Source of the DNA: Dyadobacter soli
GTDB taxonomy: Bacteria > Bacteroidota > Bacteroidia > Cytophagales > Spirosomataceae
Direction: 5' to 3'
NCBI RefSeq assembly: GCF_900101885.1
Contig: NZ_FNAN01000008.1
Coordinates: 310,001 to 374,000 of the forward strand
Length of the DNA: 64,000 nucleotides
In this document: piece after piece, positions 63,517-64,000 of the stretch
How positions within the stretch are numbered: position 1 is the first letter of the stretch
Layout: each line of letters starts with the position of its first letter
Notes under the pieces: model-generated
Seen by the model: the letters and a program-made list of their open reading frames with translations, nothing else
Told to the model about the DNA's origin: nothing
The model's database searches: none
Translations under genes and position numbers: made by a program

Positions 63517-64000
63517 ATGAACATCCTGACAAAAGTGGCCTGTGCCTGTTTGCTCTGCATTTTCGCATTCTCAAATGTGCAGGCCCAGAAAAAAGGTTTT
63601 GCGTTTGGTATCAAGGGAGGGGTGAACCTGTCGCGGCTTACAATGGGCGACGTTTTCACGACACGTTACGATGATAATGGAAATCCGTATCTCGGATACG
63701 ACGGCAAAGAGGTTCGCGATAACCTGAAAGAAAGTTTCAATACGAGAACCGGCGCTGTGGGCGGTATCTGGATGCGCTTCGGCAGAACCTTATTTATCCA
63801 GCCGGAAGTTTTGGTTTCGACCAAAGGCGGCTCGTTCAAAATAATCCAGAATGACCGGGAAATACCGGTAGAAAAAACAATCAATGTCAAATACAGCAAT
63901 ATCGACGTTCCCCTACTGATCGGACTCAAAGGCGGCCCGTTCCGCATTCTCGCAGGACCGGTCACTTCCTTCCGCATCGGCGACAACCAGCGTTTACGCG
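63517..64000 (+). CDS. outer-membrane beta-barrel (porin-family/PorT-like) protein, 3' end outside window
   Basis: About 161 codons are visible and the frame is open at the window edge. It has a signal peptide (1-23, ending VQAQ), then KKGFAFGIKGGVNLSRLT, FIQPEVLVSTKGGSFKI, NIDVPLLIGLKGGPFRILAGPVTSF. This glycine/aromatic pattern is typical of the outer membrane beta-barrel family often called PorT-like. Role not assignable. Confidence 0.85.
   Translation, partial: MNILTKVACACLLCIFAFSNVQAQKKGFAFGIKGGVNLSRLTMGDVFTTRYDDNGNPYLGYDGKEVRDNLKESFNTRTGAVGGIWMRFGRTLFIQPEVLVSTKGGSFKIIQNDREIPVEKTINVKYSNIDVPLLIGLKGGPFRILAGPVTSFRIGDNQRLR

Noticed and set aside
63378..63674. 98-residue frame near the right edge
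   Set aside because: It overlaps, in another frame, the signal peptide and start of the outer-membrane barrel gene at 63517, which is much more convincing.

Overview
The window reads as a chromosomal segment of a Bacteroidota bacterium of the order Cytophagales, most like Dyadobacter or a close Spirosomataceae relative. Supporting signs are a SusC/SusD pair, a type IX secretion (T9SS) plug protein and a T9SS type B sorting tail, a PUR-like DUF3276 protein, a GH92 mannosidase, NamZ/DUF1343, and several matches to the Bacteroidota -7 promoter box TAnnTTTG. Genus placement is inference. I saw no tRNA, rRNA, phage, plasmid or CRISPR genes.

Layout. 1-9.3 kb: 3' part of an NtrY-like histidine kinase, a small lipoprotein, two APC-family permeases, an exported phosphodiesterase-like protein, a TonB receptor and a LytTR response regulator. 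9.3-20.2 kb: housekeeping genes (NamZ-type muramidase, radical SAM protein, M42 aminopeptidase, greA, fmt, folA, an esterase, hslU), broken up by at least three families of palindromic intergenic repeats. One family is a 0.85 kb array starting at the stop codon of an IS200/REP-type Y1 transposase. 20.4-33.5 kb: GH92 enzyme, cytochrome c, siderophore-type TonB receptor, gluconokinase-like kinase, metallophosphoesterase, DinB protein, glycosyltransferase, pgeF, a histone H1-like protein, a SpoU methyltransferase and a LuxR-type regulator.

33.8-46.2 kb is a surface-polysaccharide region: FemAB/GNAT-like protein, LamG protein with T9SS tail, two FkbM methyltransferases, a Wzx-type flippase, WecB-type epimerase, TviB/WbpO-type dehydrogenase, a SAM methyltransferase and three glycosyltransferases. 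Strands alternate and no polymerase, initiating transferase or export genes are visible. Together the epimerase and dehydrogenase suggest an acidic amino-sugar polymer. 46.2-53.3 kb is a minus-strand outer-membrane uptake operon: SusC, SusD, a HExxH zinc metallohydrolase lipoprotein and a DUF4302 lipoprotein, probably for peptide or protein scavenging. 53.6-64 kb holds a Met8-like siroheme protein, an ABC-F ATPase, a Uma2-family protein, the T9SS plug protein with a small unknown partner, ychF, the PUR-like protein, an RlpA-like protein, DUF58, radA and a truncated outer-membrane barrel protein.

The most unusual material is non-coding: the transposase-linked REP array, heptad-based inverted repeats at two loci, a three-hairpin cruciform element after the GH92 gene, two matched perfect palindromes in the polysaccharide region, and a terminator in the greA leader that may make a short RNA.
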